From Distichodus sexfasciatus (taxonomy: Eukaryota; Chordata; Actinopteri; Characiformes; Distichodontidae), in contig JAVGVS010000022.1 of assembly GCA_032718565.1 (NCBI GenBank), positions 248,001 through 312,000 of the forward strand: DNA of 64,000 bases, read 5' to 3'. The position numbers and the translations under genes are program-made. A model generated the notes under the pieces. That model was not told the DNA's origin, ran no database searches, and was given only the letters and a program-made list of their open reading frames with translations. Within the stretch, counting starts at the first letter, position 1; the number at the start of each line of letters is the position of its first letter. Positions 32,900 through 43,242 of this stretch are shown here, piece after piece.

Positions 32900-34730
32900 A
32901 CAGTTCCAGACACAGAGAATAAGTTTGACATGAACTTTCCAGATTCTGGTTACCTCCGGGAAAAATCCCTGTGGACTTCCTGCTTGGGTTTCTGTGCTAC
33001 TTTGAGCAGTGTCCAACTTTCTGTAAGCTTTTTACTTATTGAACCTAAATTAAAATCATGTCAGACCTAGACTTAAAGAAAAACAGTACAGCGTATGTAA
33101 CAATAGTTTGTGAAAAGTGTGTGTATGTGAGAGAGTTGAATACATTCTATACAAGTATCATTCTAAAAGTGCTCTTGTGTATGAAACTGTAGAATCTGTC
33201 GCTATTAAATACATTTATGCAATATGTAACTCATCAGTAAACAAAAAGAATGTGAATCACAAATTATGAAAACAAACACACCAATATTATAGACACACTC
33301 CAGCATTAATACTCATAGCAACACCAGATTAGGCAATGGATCTGGTTTTGTATTTTCTAAAATGTAAAAGATTTATTGAAGGGTAAAGAAGAGAATGTTT
33401 TAAAAAATTAAAGTAATTGCATATTGAAAAAAATCACCATTGTTCATCACCACAGACAATCCATGTCTGCTTTCACAGTCAATATGAGGAAGTTCTGACC
33501 CTTCTGGAAGCTACTCTGAATAATTCAAAACACACACCTATATTTTGTGCAATTAATGCATCAGTTTGCCAAACCACAGTGAAACGACATTGGGCTAACC
33601 TGGCCAGGGTTCTACTGGGCTCTCAGTGCCAGCACCATGACATCAGGATGGAAAAACTTCTTAAGGGAGCATGCAGTCCTCATAGTCCATAGTGCATGTG
33701 CTTTCTCTCATACATGCGTAAAAGCACACAACACCAGACCCACACGCACTGTCACTGCTAAAATTGGACTGATTGACAACTTGGTGTGTGTGTGCGTGTC
33801 TATGTGCATGTGTGAGTTAAATAAAGTGTTTTAAAATGAAGAGAGTTGTAGAGAGAAAATCCTCCTAATTTGATCGTAAATTTTTGCCTAAAGTAAGAGT
33901 AAAATGTCATATTCTCTTGTATACGACACTTTTTTTAAACTCTAAAACTCTGATCCGACCTGTTGAACACAGGAAGAAAAAAGTTTCCAAAAAAGCTGAG
34001 TCAGTTTTAGTAAGTTGAATAGGATGTAAGATAAGCAAAGAATTTGAAAAACGTTGTGTGTGGGGAACAGTTTTATAAAGAAAGCTGTTAAATCATTTCG
34101 AGGTAACTACTGAATTACTGTGCATGGTTCATGAAAAGCAACAAGTCTTAACAGGCCAACATATACGGTTTACATTTCTAAAGGGTTAAAAGGTTTGCAT
34201 TTGTAGACGCCATGAAAATCTCACACTCTTGTGTTAAAGTCATTTCAGCTCTGTTGTATAGGGTGCTTGTAAACATAACCTTAAATAAACTCAAACGTGT
34301 GAGACCAGAAGCTGTATCAGCTCACACCTCTTCTAGTGAGAAGCTGAAGAGGCGTTTAACACAGCTAACCTTCGTAAATCACAATCATAATCTTGTTAAA
34401 TTATAGTTCTCACCATCTTATTGACGGATGTTTTGTAATTCAGGCATCCAGTCCAACACAGTAATACTTCACACAGGAAAAAAAGCTTACAAATCAATGT
34501 TGTGCCAACCATGATAATCACTGGATCCTTTTATCTTAAATCTTAGTCTCATATAAAACGTGTTATCTTAGAGTGGAAGATTTTTTGCGAATATTTTGCA
34601 TAGCAAAGACATTTTTCACAAATCATTCTGGTCACAAAAGGCTTGCTGTGCATAGAAGTAGATATCATAGGACATTAATAGTGAATTAGTGCAGCTAATA
34701 AAAATGTTTTAATTACATATGTAGTACTAT
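32900..34730. other. Intergenic/5' region with nothing recognised
   Basis: AT-rich, no long open frame, no matched repeat termini and no RNA gene that I can see. Confidence 0.5.
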
Positions 34731-34740
34731 CTGCTTGACT

Positions 34741-34855
34741 TGACTACAAACTCTCCATCTCTCCCAAATCAAGATCAGCCCATATTCGGCCGGGTGGACC
34801 TGCTCCAACACATGGGCGGGGAAGAGACGGATTATCATGCTACAAAAGAAACATA
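34741..34855 (-). other. GC-rich block with splice-like signals, possible 5' UTR exon
   Basis: A short GC-rich island in AT-rich flanks. On the minus strand a TTTCTTTTGTAG acceptor-like tract at about 34840-34851 precedes it, and CAG-GTCCACC near 34797 could be a donor. It does not encode recognisable protein. It may be an untranslated exon of syne2 or an unrelated conserved block. Confidence 0.3.
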
Positions 34856-35596
34856 TTAGTCATTCAAGCCAGAAGGAAACACACCTCTAACATGTAGAGA
34901 CAGACATAGACAAATAAATCGTAAATAAAGTCTTACGCAACAGGTCGTGCATCTGCGTTGCTTAACCACAGATCTTTCCTTAGGCCCTAATTAATGATGT
35001 TGACGTGAAATGCAATAACTCCTGCATGGTCTCTTGATTTTCATTGCAGAAAAGTCACTTTGTGAGACAAAATTGTTCAATAAATATTTATTCAGGCAAT
35101 TTACAGCAGATTTGCCTGCTTAGTAATAAACATCTGTAATATCTTCATATATGTTTATGAGAAAAATATAGGTTCAAGTGAACACATACAACCAAACATC
35201 AGAGTAAACATCAGTAAAACTACATTCACAAGCGTCCAGGTAGTTGTGTTAATTTTTGACAGAACACGTTACTAATTAAACACTCGGTTTGAAGGTTTAT
35301 TTTGCCATAATTTCCATCACAGAACAACATTAGAAAACGAGGGTTCCAGAGCTGCACAAAACATCGTTTCAGCGTCGCCATCGCGTTGTGCGCATGCGCA
35401 ACAGTCACACCAGACGTCAAGTTGAAATTAAATCCCAATGTCATGCTTCTGCTTTTTTTTTTTGCTGAGTGATACATAAGAAAAACGTACTGCTTCTAAT
35501 TTCCCACGACTAGTCTACTAGAGCAGTCTCTCTGTTATAATTTACTCCGATTCTTGGATTAAGTTCAGCAAACCCGAAATAGTCTTCAAGGTAAAA

Positions 35597-35634
35597 GTTT
35601 TGTAGGGGAGTGCAGATGCACTCCCCTACAAAAC
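35597..35634. repeat. Perfect 38-bp palindrome
   Basis: Two 18-bp arms (GTTTTGTAGGGGAGTGCA and its exact inverse) separated by GA. Upstream of syne2 in minus sense. Confidence 0.97.
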
Positions 35635-36002
35635 CACCAGGCATTTTAAAATAAATCATTTCTCTGTATTGAGCAATTCAACTCATTTATTAAAATTGAT
35701 TTATTTAATTTTTATAGCGCAATATTTCTATAGCCAAAAAATGTTGTAATGTAATTTTCGTAAAGTATCGTGCGACCCTAGTTTGGAACGTAACTCTCTT
35801 CTTGATTAAAATCTCAGTGTAAAGTGTTTAGTTTCATTCAAGTGTAAATTACAACGTAACTCGGTGCAAACACTGCAAACCTGCGCTCGGCTTCTCTCTG
35901 TAACCTTGTTTGCAGCAGACTGATAACGTTACCTGTTATACAGACACCGCGCTCTCCCGCATCCCTGAACAAACACGGTAATGTTTTACAACATCTACTT
36001 AC

Positions 36003-36160
36003 TGGAAATGTAGTTGTTGTCCTTTGTTTAGAAGAGTTGTGGATGATTTCTTGAGTCAATCCTGCGCTGCTTGTAAAGAGCGCCGTCGGGCTGCTACGCA
36101 GAGCGCTGTGACGCGCAGCTGTAATGTGCGCATCAACACTGCGCGCTCCCAGCGCATACA
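36003..36160 (-). promoter_or_regulatory. syne2: Candidate syne2 promoter and non-coding first exon
   Basis: A CpG-rich stretch (GCGCC, GCGCGC, ACGCGCAGC motifs, about 36075-36160) stands out from AT-rich flanks. On the minus strand it runs into CATTTCCA followed by the strong donor GTAAGT (35997-36002). The next coding exon is at 32228, so this could be an untranslated exon 1. No transcript evidence was available. Confidence 0.4.
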
Positions 36161-36249
36161 GCGAATTCTACCAAATACACACCTTCACACTGGCTGCACA
36201 CAGCAACACACACATTTCACTGAACATGTCCACTCTGTACAACATTTCA

Positions 36250-37370
36250 GCCTATCCTAGTGAAAGAAGCGAGTTAACTTAATCACTTAATACTTCAAAC
36301 TATGTAGTCACGCATTCATGTAATTCTTGTAAAAGCTCAACAGATTTCAGTGTATCAAGTAGATGTTATGACAGCTTATTCGCATTAACTCGCTTTTCAA
36401 ATAAATGTATAAAAATTATTCATATGAGTGCAAAATATGTCATATTTTAGTTTATTGACGCAACTGTATTTAGCGTAGTTTAACAATAAATACGTGATTT
36501 ACTCTCTCAATTCAGGTTTGTTTGTTTTTTTTTGTTTTTTTTGCTTTTTATGCTTTATGCTGTTTTTATGTTTAAGTTTATGAACTTAAATTATTTAGGC
36601 AGTCAATTTCTCCTGATAGTTTGAGCTGAGCTAATTCATCGGCTATTCCGGTGCAAGAAACCACAGTAAGTCTTTCGAGGTTCAGAAATAATCGAAAAAA
36701 ATCGGTCCAGTTACATCTTGATATCTTTGTATGATAATTGCCTTAACTTTCATATTAGCCTACTACATAGAAATAATACTACGTCTAACCTAAATACTAG
36801 CCTTATCATCTGAAAACCAAAGCGAGTATTTTCACTTTCTAAAAAAGTTTTTAAAACTTTATATATCAGTATTAAGATATGGGGATCTATAAGACATAAT
36901 AATGAGAAGAATACTAATGTATATACTTTTGCAAGAGACATAAGCAATCAGATTTCAGAATGTATAGTTGTCATCATTTACTAGTTTTGTGGTATAAATA
37001 ACCACTTTATTATATTACTGGAAACATTTCTGCCAGTCACGGGTGCCTTGTATATATAATGTCATATAGCATCCACTAGAGGGCGACCTTAACCTGCTGT
37101 AAGACAGTCAGTTCACACCTTGACCGACAGGTGGCGGTAATGAACCCCAGTAAAGTTTTATCGCGAGGCAAAAGTTCATTGCAGTATTTCAACCAGATTT
37201 TCAGCATATTTCTTCGTGGTTTAAGAACGTAATTGTAAATGCGTAAGAGTTAACGGTAAGCAGTCTTCATTCTGTTTAATCTCGGATCCGTCAAGCATTG
37301 GTGCCGCTTGGCTAATGTGTGCAAAAATAAACAGGGCACGGCCATCTTGAGTGCATGCATGATTCTTGTG
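36250..37370. other. Intergenic region with nothing recognised
   Basis: AT-rich sequence between the putative syne2 promoter and l3hypdh. Only a short GACAGGTGGCGGTAATGAA block near 37128 looks like a familiar dispersed fish repeat. Confidence 0.45.
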
Positions 37371-37372
37371 AG

Positions 37373-37700
37373 TAAAAATGCACGATTTTTTAAAGGCACG
37401 AATGATTTAAGTAACATGCACGATTTTTAAGGATTTATGATTTTTAACGATTAAATTGGACGATTTTAAGAATGCATGATTTAAGTAAAAATGCTCGGTT
37501 TTATTATTTAAGTGTAGGTAAGTAAAGATTTGAGTAAAAATGCCTATTTTTTTTGGAGTACTCCAGATTTTAAATCATGGATGATTTAAGTAAAAATGCA
37601 CGTTTTTAATTACGCACGGTTTAAGCACAAACGCACGATTTTTAAAGTATGCACAGTTTAAGTAAAATGCTCGATTTTTAAAAAAAAAAGTATGTGCGAA
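37373..37700. repeat. Degenerate minisatellite just upstream of l3hypdh
   Basis: Irregular repeats of a unit of about 25-30 bp built on ATGATTTAAGTAAAAATGCAC and ACGATTTTTAA. It ends 24 bp before the l3hypdh start codon, so it occupies the expected 5' UTR and core promoter. Confidence 0.8.
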
Positions 37701-37724
37701 TACTTTTAAGTAAAAAAAGGTCCG

Positions 37725-38205
37725 ATGGAGTTCCCGAAGCTTCCCCCGCATGACGGGCCGGTCGTGTCGGTGGTTGACATGCACGCGGGAGGGGAGCCGC
37801 TGCGCGTGGTGTCGCGTGGTTGCCCCCTCGTGCCCGGCAGCACCGTGCTGGAGAAGCGACGCCACGCGCGAGAGCATCTGGAACGGCTCCGGCGCGTGTT
37901 GATGCTGGAACCGCGCGGGCACGCGGACATGTACGGCGCCGTGCTGGTGGAGAGCGAGCTACCGGAGGCGCACCTGGGCGTCCTGTTCCTGCACAACCAG
38001 GGCTTCAGCACTATGTGCGGACACGCCGTGATTGCGCTCGGCCGCTACGCCATCGATTACGGCCTGATCCCGAACCCGAGCTCACCGGAGACGCCCGTTA
38101 ACATCCACTGCCCGTGCGGGCTGGTGCGGGCCTTTACTCAGTACTCGGGAGGAAAAACCGGAGCGGTTCGGTTCCACAGCGTCCCAGCGTTTGTCTTTGC
38201 CACAG
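37725..38205 (+). CDS. l3hypdh: l3hypdh exon 1
   Basis: 160 codons plus one base, strongly GC-rich compared with its surroundings. Contains the GGEPLR substrate loop and MCGHAV with catalytic Cys98. Ends at VPAFVFAT with donor GTGAAC; open frame beyond the donor is intronic. Confidence 0.95.
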
Positions 38206-40730
38206 GTGAACACGGGAGGAAACGCGGTGGTGCTGCTGCTTACGATGTTTACAGGGTTGCTCTCAACAGAAGACGTTTAAATGTATATCTGAAAACATTC
38301 TGTTTATTCAGTATTCATTATTCATTATTTATTTCTGTGTGTCATATACACTCTCATATAATCAAGCTATCTGAGTGAAAGTGAGTGATTGTCATTGTGA
38401 ACACAGCACAGAACACAGTGCACCACAACCAAATGTGACCTCTGCATTTGACCCATCCGTGAAGGAGCAGTCGGCAGCTGACATGGACAGCGCCCAGGGA
38501 GCAGTGCTTGGGGGCGGTGCCTTGCTCATGAGTACCTCAGTGGTAACTTAACCGGTCTGGGATTTGAACCGGCAACCTTCTGATCACAGGGAGAACGCCC
38601 AGCCGTTATCCCACCAACTGCCCCAACTCGGGCAACTCTATATGAGGTGCTTCCATAAACATCAGGATCTAGTCCTATATAATACCACAGCTACATTAAA
38701 TTCACAGTATTGTGCAAAAAGTCTTAAACAGTCCCTCATTTTTAATAATTTGGTAGAAAAATGAGATAACAGGCAAAGCGAATTATTGCAACAAGCATAT
38801 ACATCTAAATCTGATTCCTTGGGACTACATTCAAAATCTTGACATCTGACTCTGTAAAAGCAAAATACGAAGAACTGAGGGCTGGTTTAAGACTAGCAGA
38901 TGTCAAAGTTTTCCCTCTCTTATTTGAAGATGTGAAAGTCAGTGTACCAGGACATGGACAAGTCACAGTGGACATAAGCTATGGGGGAGCTCTGTACGCT
39001 TTTGTGGATGCTGGAAGCTTTGGACTGGACGTCAGTAAGTCCAGAACTAGAGATCTGGTGGACGTGGCCACTGCTGTGACTAATGCAGTCAAATCCCAGG
39101 TAACAGCACGGTTGGCATGTATAGTTTCATCTAAATAAATCTATTGGTAGCTTCTGATTTGACAATACTCCTCTTAAAGGTGCAGTTCCATCATCCTGTT
39201 AGTGAAGATCTGGCTTTTTTATACGGCACCATCCTTACTGACGGCAAAGATGCCTTCTCAGACGAGCCCACGGCCAATGTGTGTGTGTTTGCTGATGCTC
39301 AGGTGAGATTCCTTTAGATTCTTTTTACTTACAGATTTTTTCTGTCAATAATTTCGCTTTGTGTCCAGAATACACATATAACAGTAATATAATGACAAGG
39401 CACATAGGACACTGCAATTTCCAAAACTGTAGCTATACTACAGTTACATATATATATATATATACAGTATATATATATATACAGTGTATAAATATAAAAA
39501 ATATATATATATATATTTGTTTTTTTTTAATGGAAGTATTGTTATTACTTAAATTCGTCTCAGTTAAGGATTCATTATCATTTGTTGTCTACAGTGAGAA
39601 TACTTTTGTAATGTTATTAATTATTCATTCATAAAGACTAGTAAACAAAAACTAACTTATTACTTTTCCTGAGTAACTTGCCCAACATTCCCAGGTGGAC
39701 CGAAGTCCCACTGGCTCAGGTGTAACAGCCCGCATTGCTCTGCAGTACCACAAAGGTCTGATCCAAATGCATCAGACCAGAAGCTTCCAGAGCGGCACCA
39801 CAGGATCGATATTTACAGGCAAAGCAGTGCAGGTAGACCAGTTCATCTGTACATAGCCCTACAGCTCAGTTAATCATTCTCACGCACATAGCACAGCTGC
39901 ATGACCTGCAAAGCTACAGGCACTTAAAACCCAACAGAATGATCAGGAAATCTCAGTCCACTTCTCATTAGACCAGCAGAGGGTTCATGTCCATGTATAA
40001 TTCATGGTCATTACATTTGCAGAAATATATGGGATTGTCTATTTTATTGGCTGTATCATATTTCTTCACTCAAGCAGAATGTCCTATACCAGCACAGATG
40101 ATATTTTTATATTCAGATAATCACATTTTAAAACCTACATTCATTTTTAGGTGCATACAGTTGGAACCCAACCGATAAATCAGTGTGCTGATATTATTGG
40201 CTGATATGAGCTAATCGCATATAAAGAGTTACCAGTGTTTATAAGACAAATGGCAATTTCCAACAATATTGTTTAACATGTTGAGTAACTCTACTGTTTG
40301 CTTTTTTAGAGTTTTTGACCCTTTGTTATGCTTCAGTTCAGTGTACTTTTTAAACTGCAATTGACAATTGATGTTATTTTATCATGGTGAGATCTTAACA
40401 AAATAACTTAACCAAACAAACTTCAGGGAAAATATGAACATATGTCATCAGATTTAGAAATTCACTTATGGAGATCGGCATCAGTCTTGTCAGATAGGCT
40501 GTAGTAATTAATGTTTACATTTGTAGTATAAACACCCCAAAAATGTGAGAGCTGTTTTATTCTGGTCAGTATTCAAACCATGGTACACTAACCTATGTTT
40601 GAAGGAGACCACGTGTGGGGAGTTTAAGGCTGTGGTGGTGGAGGTTGCTGGTCACGCCTACTACAGCGGAGTGGCCAGCTTCACCCTGGAGGATGATGAC
40701 GCACTAAAGGACGGCTTCCTCCTCCAATGA
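37725..40730 (+). CDS. l3hypdh: Trans-L-3-hydroxyproline dehydratase, complete
   Basis: This enzyme of the proline racemase family dehydrates trans-3-hydroxy-L-proline to pyrroline-2-carboxylate, a step in collagen-derived hydroxyproline breakdown. Five exons (37725-38205, 38930-39099, 39180-39302, 39695-39832, 40605-40730) join to 345 codons plus stop; the human protein is 354 aa. It begins MEFPKLPPHDGPVVSVVDMH. The catalytic Cys of the M-C-G-H motif is residue 98. The second catalytic position, Cys in racemases, is Thr264 in DRSPTGSG, as in vertebrate dehydratases. Ends LEDDDALKDGFLLQ. All GT-AG junctions keep phase. Divergent from syne2 and tail to tail with daam1. Confidence 0.96.
38374..38625 (-). 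mobile_element. SINE family A in l3hypdh intron 1
   Basis: Minus-strand head GGGGCAGTTGGTGGGATAACG, B-box GCCGGTTCAAATCC, tail CAATCACTCACTTTCAC. The flank AACTCGGGCAACTCTA is shared with the copy at 44319, so those two derive from a longer common unit. Confidence 0.85.
38700..38870. mobile_element. Fragment of a CAGTA-TGTGCAAAA element
   Basis: CAGTATTGTGCAAAAAGTCTTAAACAG start resembles the Tc1-type ends at 22676. The region ends with AAGCAAAATACGAAGAACTGAGG, similar to 28095-28125. It immediately precedes l3hypdh exon 2. Confidence 0.45.
38930..39099 (+). CDS. l3hypdh: l3hypdh exon 2
   Basis: Completes Asp, then VKVSVPGHGQVTVDISYGGA...DLVDVATAVTNAVKSQ. The YGG-FYAFV-like segment (YGGALYAFV) is the family core. 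Acceptor after a CCTCTCTTATTTGAAG tract; donor GTAACA. Confidence 0.93.
39180..39302 (+). CDS. l3hypdh: l3hypdh exon 3
   Basis: Forty-one codons, VQFHHPVSEDLAFLYGTILT-DGKDAF...NVCVFADAQ. Aligns residue for residue with human FKINHPDSEDLAFLYGTILT. Donor GTGAGA. Confidence 0.95.
39448..39516. repeat. (TA)n microsatellite in l3hypdh intron 3
   Basis: TATATA runs with CAGTATA and AAAT interruptions. Confidence 0.9.
39695..39832 (+). CDS. l3hypdh: l3hypdh exon 4, second catalytic site
   Basis: Forty-six codons, VDRSPTGSGVTARIALQYHK...GSIFTGKAVQ. Holds Thr264 in place of the racemase Cys. Donor GTAGAC. Confidence 0.95.
40605..40730 (+). CDS. l3hypdh: l3hypdh exon 5, stop
   Basis: ETTCGEFKAVVVEVAGHAYY-SGVASFTLEDDDALKDGFLLQ then TGA at 40728-40730. 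Matches the human C-terminus YTGTASFIIEDDDPLRDGF. Confidence 0.95.
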   Translation, partial: ETTCGEFKAVVVEVAGHAYYSGVASFTLEDDDALKDGFLLQ

Positions 40731-40912
40731 GTCTGTCCTCTGGCTGAAGAAGAGATCTGACAATTTCCATTACATTTATCATTTATGTTAACTTGGTAGA
40801 AAAGAGGTGTATACGGCAGTTATTTGTATTTTACTGTCATCAATATGGCTATAGTATCATTCCTTTAATCCATCATAATGTTATAATACCAACATTGATG
40901 AGATCGTTAAAG

Positions 40913-40918
40913 ATTAAA
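40913..40918 (+). terminator. l3hypdh: Possible l3hypdh polyadenylation signal
   Basis: ATTAAA about 180 bp after the stop codon, followed by T/G-rich sequence. Assigned by position only. Confidence 0.35.
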
Positions 40919-41150
40919 CTCAGAAGTTTGACAATAATGAGTAAGAGTATTTTTATATTCAAATAAGCATCAGTACGGTTTTAAACTGTCTCACCAGAAT
41001 TCAACAAGTAAAAAAGTAATTAGTTTTGTGTATAAGGAGCCTGTATACAATATGTTGAATATAACAATGAAATCATTTGGCTACTAGAGGGCAGCATTTA
41101 CTTATTATATCCCAGTGTTCTGCCAGTGGCATATTATTATTACTCTTTTT

Positions 41151-41382
41151 TAAGTGAGTGATTTTTGTCATCACGAACACAGCACACAGTACACCACAAC
41201 GAAATGTGACCTCTGCATTTGACCCATCCGTGAAGGTGCAGTGGGCAGCTAACAAGGGCAGTGCCTTGGGGACGGTACCTTGCTCATGACTACCTCAGTG
41301 GTAACCAGTGGTACCAGTCCTGGATTCGAAGCTGCGACCTTCTGATCATGGGGCGAACACCTTACCATTACGCCACCGACAT
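41151..41382 (-). mobile_element. SINE family A between l3hypdh and daam1
   Basis: Minus-strand GGTGGCGTAATGGTAAGGTG, B-box-like GCAGCTTCGAATCC, tail AAAAATCACTCACTTA. Confidence 0.83.
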
Positions 41383-41401
41383 TATCCTTTACATTCGTTT
41401 A

Positions 41402-41716
41402 TTCATTCATTATCCAAGCCGCTTAATCTCTATTGGTGTCGCGGAACTACGTGCACAAGGTGGGGAACAACCCTGGGCAGGCACCAACACGCCACAAGTC
41501 AAACACTCATACAGTCACACTCTCACCTTACAGGCCAATTTAGAGTCTCCAATTGACCTACATTGCATGCTTTCGGACTGTGGGAGGAAACCCACACAAA
41601 CACGGGAGAGCGCAAAACTCCACAGTAAAGCCCTACAGCCGACTTCGGGATCGAACCCAGGACCTTCTCGCTGTGAGGCTGCAGCGTTCACCACTGCGGC
41701 ACCGTGCAGCCCCACA
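41402..41716 (-). mobile_element. SINE family B between l3hypdh and daam1
   Basis: Minus strand: head GGGGCTGCACGGTGCCGCAG, B box TCCTGGGTTCGATCC, body GTGGAGTTTTGCGC..., 3' end with (TGAA)n at 41402-41414. Near full length. Confidence 0.85.
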
Positions 41717-41824
41717 TTATCATTTAGTTCCAGTTAATTATTTACGGTGCAATGTTTACTATTCACCTTTAATTGACAGCAGATCACCGGCGATTGCGTG
41801 AGGCTTTAATAACCACAACCAAAA

Positions 41825-43029
41825 TCAATCAAATCTCTCATTTATTTACCTCAAGATCCATCTTACAATGGAAGGCATTTTTTTTAAATTACAAAAGCCC
41901 AATGGAGACATCTCACATTGAAAAGGAAACTTTATCACAACATAATCCTAGACTGCAGAAAAAAAGGCTGGCGCACATCCAGCAGGAAAGGAAGAGCTGA
42001 GGGGAAGTATTGCCTTGGTTTGGTTATGTTTCTTCTTAAATAAGTCGACGTTTCACATAACGGTCCTCAAAGTGTCAGACGAAAGACTCCACAATATAAA
42101 ATGCATAGACTATGCACCATGTTGACCACCCAGAGTGTTTCAAACCACATGAGCCTGGACCTACTGCTAATACCTAAAAATATGACCATCAGCCGGCGTG
42201 TGCCTGGTCTCCAACACACTTCTTTATAATGCTGTAATATTCAACCCAAAGCCCAGGTTACTGTTATTAATATATAATAAAAGCATTATATAAAAATGGT
42301 CCTTAATAGTCACATAAAGATCCAGTCTTCCAGTTCTCACACTAGCAGTGGATTCATTTTGGGACGTTCTTAAATCTAAACTTAATCCCCATTTCCGTTA
42401 ACAAACCCAAGCAAAGTCCACAGGTTGTATCTGCTTGTTGAACAGTCCAAACAGGTTCTAGTTGTGTTCTGATGGAGAAAGCCTATACATTTCCTCAGCA
42501 TGGAATGACATTTCTTCCTAATAAGCTTTGAATTCTGCATGCCATGTTGGAACTTGAACATGTTGATGGGTTTTGGACTTTTAATCTTGGATTCTTGTAG
42601 TTACTTGCAGAAGGATTTGGAGATTCTGTAATGGGGAGAACAATCAAAGAAAACCAACCGTTCGGGTCAAATCCAGATTTGACAAGTTTTCAGTTCTCTT
42701 TCTTTTCACAAGAGTCAATCATTCTCAGTACACCAGCACCAAGATATAATCCACTCAAAGAATGAAACAAACGACAGGCTGAGGTTGCTTTGGCAGCCGA
42801 TACACCCATCTCGATACGCTTTATGCACGGATTTAAAGTCTATTAGTGGAGATGAGTGAGCAGATGCTCTTCCACTGTCCACCACGATGGGGCAGTCCTG
42901 TGGAGGAACGTATCAGTTCTGAAAGAGCATGGCATGAGCCTCGGGGTATAAAAAAAAAAGGGTTAATTCCCAAAGCAAGCCTTGTGTCTTGGTCGTAAAG
43001 TTTTGTGACTGGTCCTGCTGGAATAAAGC
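41825..43029 (-). other. daam1: daam1 3' UTR (inferred)
   Basis: Sequence after the daam1 stop to the first good AATAAA. No ORF or repeat recognised inside it. The extent is inferred only from the signal. Confidence 0.4.
41841..41846 (-). terminator. daam1: Possible daam1 polyadenylation signal
   Basis: AATAAA on the minus strand about 1.2 kb after the daam1 stop. If used, the 3' UTR runs from about 43029 to 41820. Not otherwise supported. Confidence 0.3.
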
Positions 43030-43242
43030 TCAGAAGTTGAGTTTGGTGACGGGCCGCTCCCTGCCCGTGTCTGTGGTCTGGCTGTTGATGCGCTTGCGGT
43101 TGCGTTTCATTTTGGACAGGTCCTTGTCGAACACCTCGCCCGAGCGCAGCGCTGACACCAGGTCGTCGAACTCGCCTCCATTGTCCTCACCGTTCTCTTT
43201 GGCCTTCCGGGCTTTTCTCTCCTTCTCCCTCTGCTCCTTCAG
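43030..43242 (-). CDS. daam1: daam1 last exon, DAD and basic tail
   Basis: LKEQREKERKARKAKENGED-NGGEFDDLVSALRSGEVFDK-DLSKMKRNRKR...RERPVTKLNF then stop (43030-43032). DDLVSALRSGEVF with the following basic cluster is the diaphanous autoregulatory (DAD) region that binds the N-terminal DID. Confidence 0.97.
   Translation of the reverse strand: MKEQREKERKARKAKENGEDNGGEFDDLVSALRSGEVFDKDLSKMKRNRKRINSQTTDTGRERPVTKLNF

Noticed and set aside
33417..33692. 91-codon plus-strand frame in the intergenic region
   Set aside because: No recognisable domain, no supporting splice or repeat evidence; composition like flanking non-coding DNA.
38206..38378. Continuation of the l3hypdh exon 1 frame to 217 codons
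   Set aside because: A good GT donor at 38206 and exact joining to exon 2 in phase show that the extension is intron read-through.
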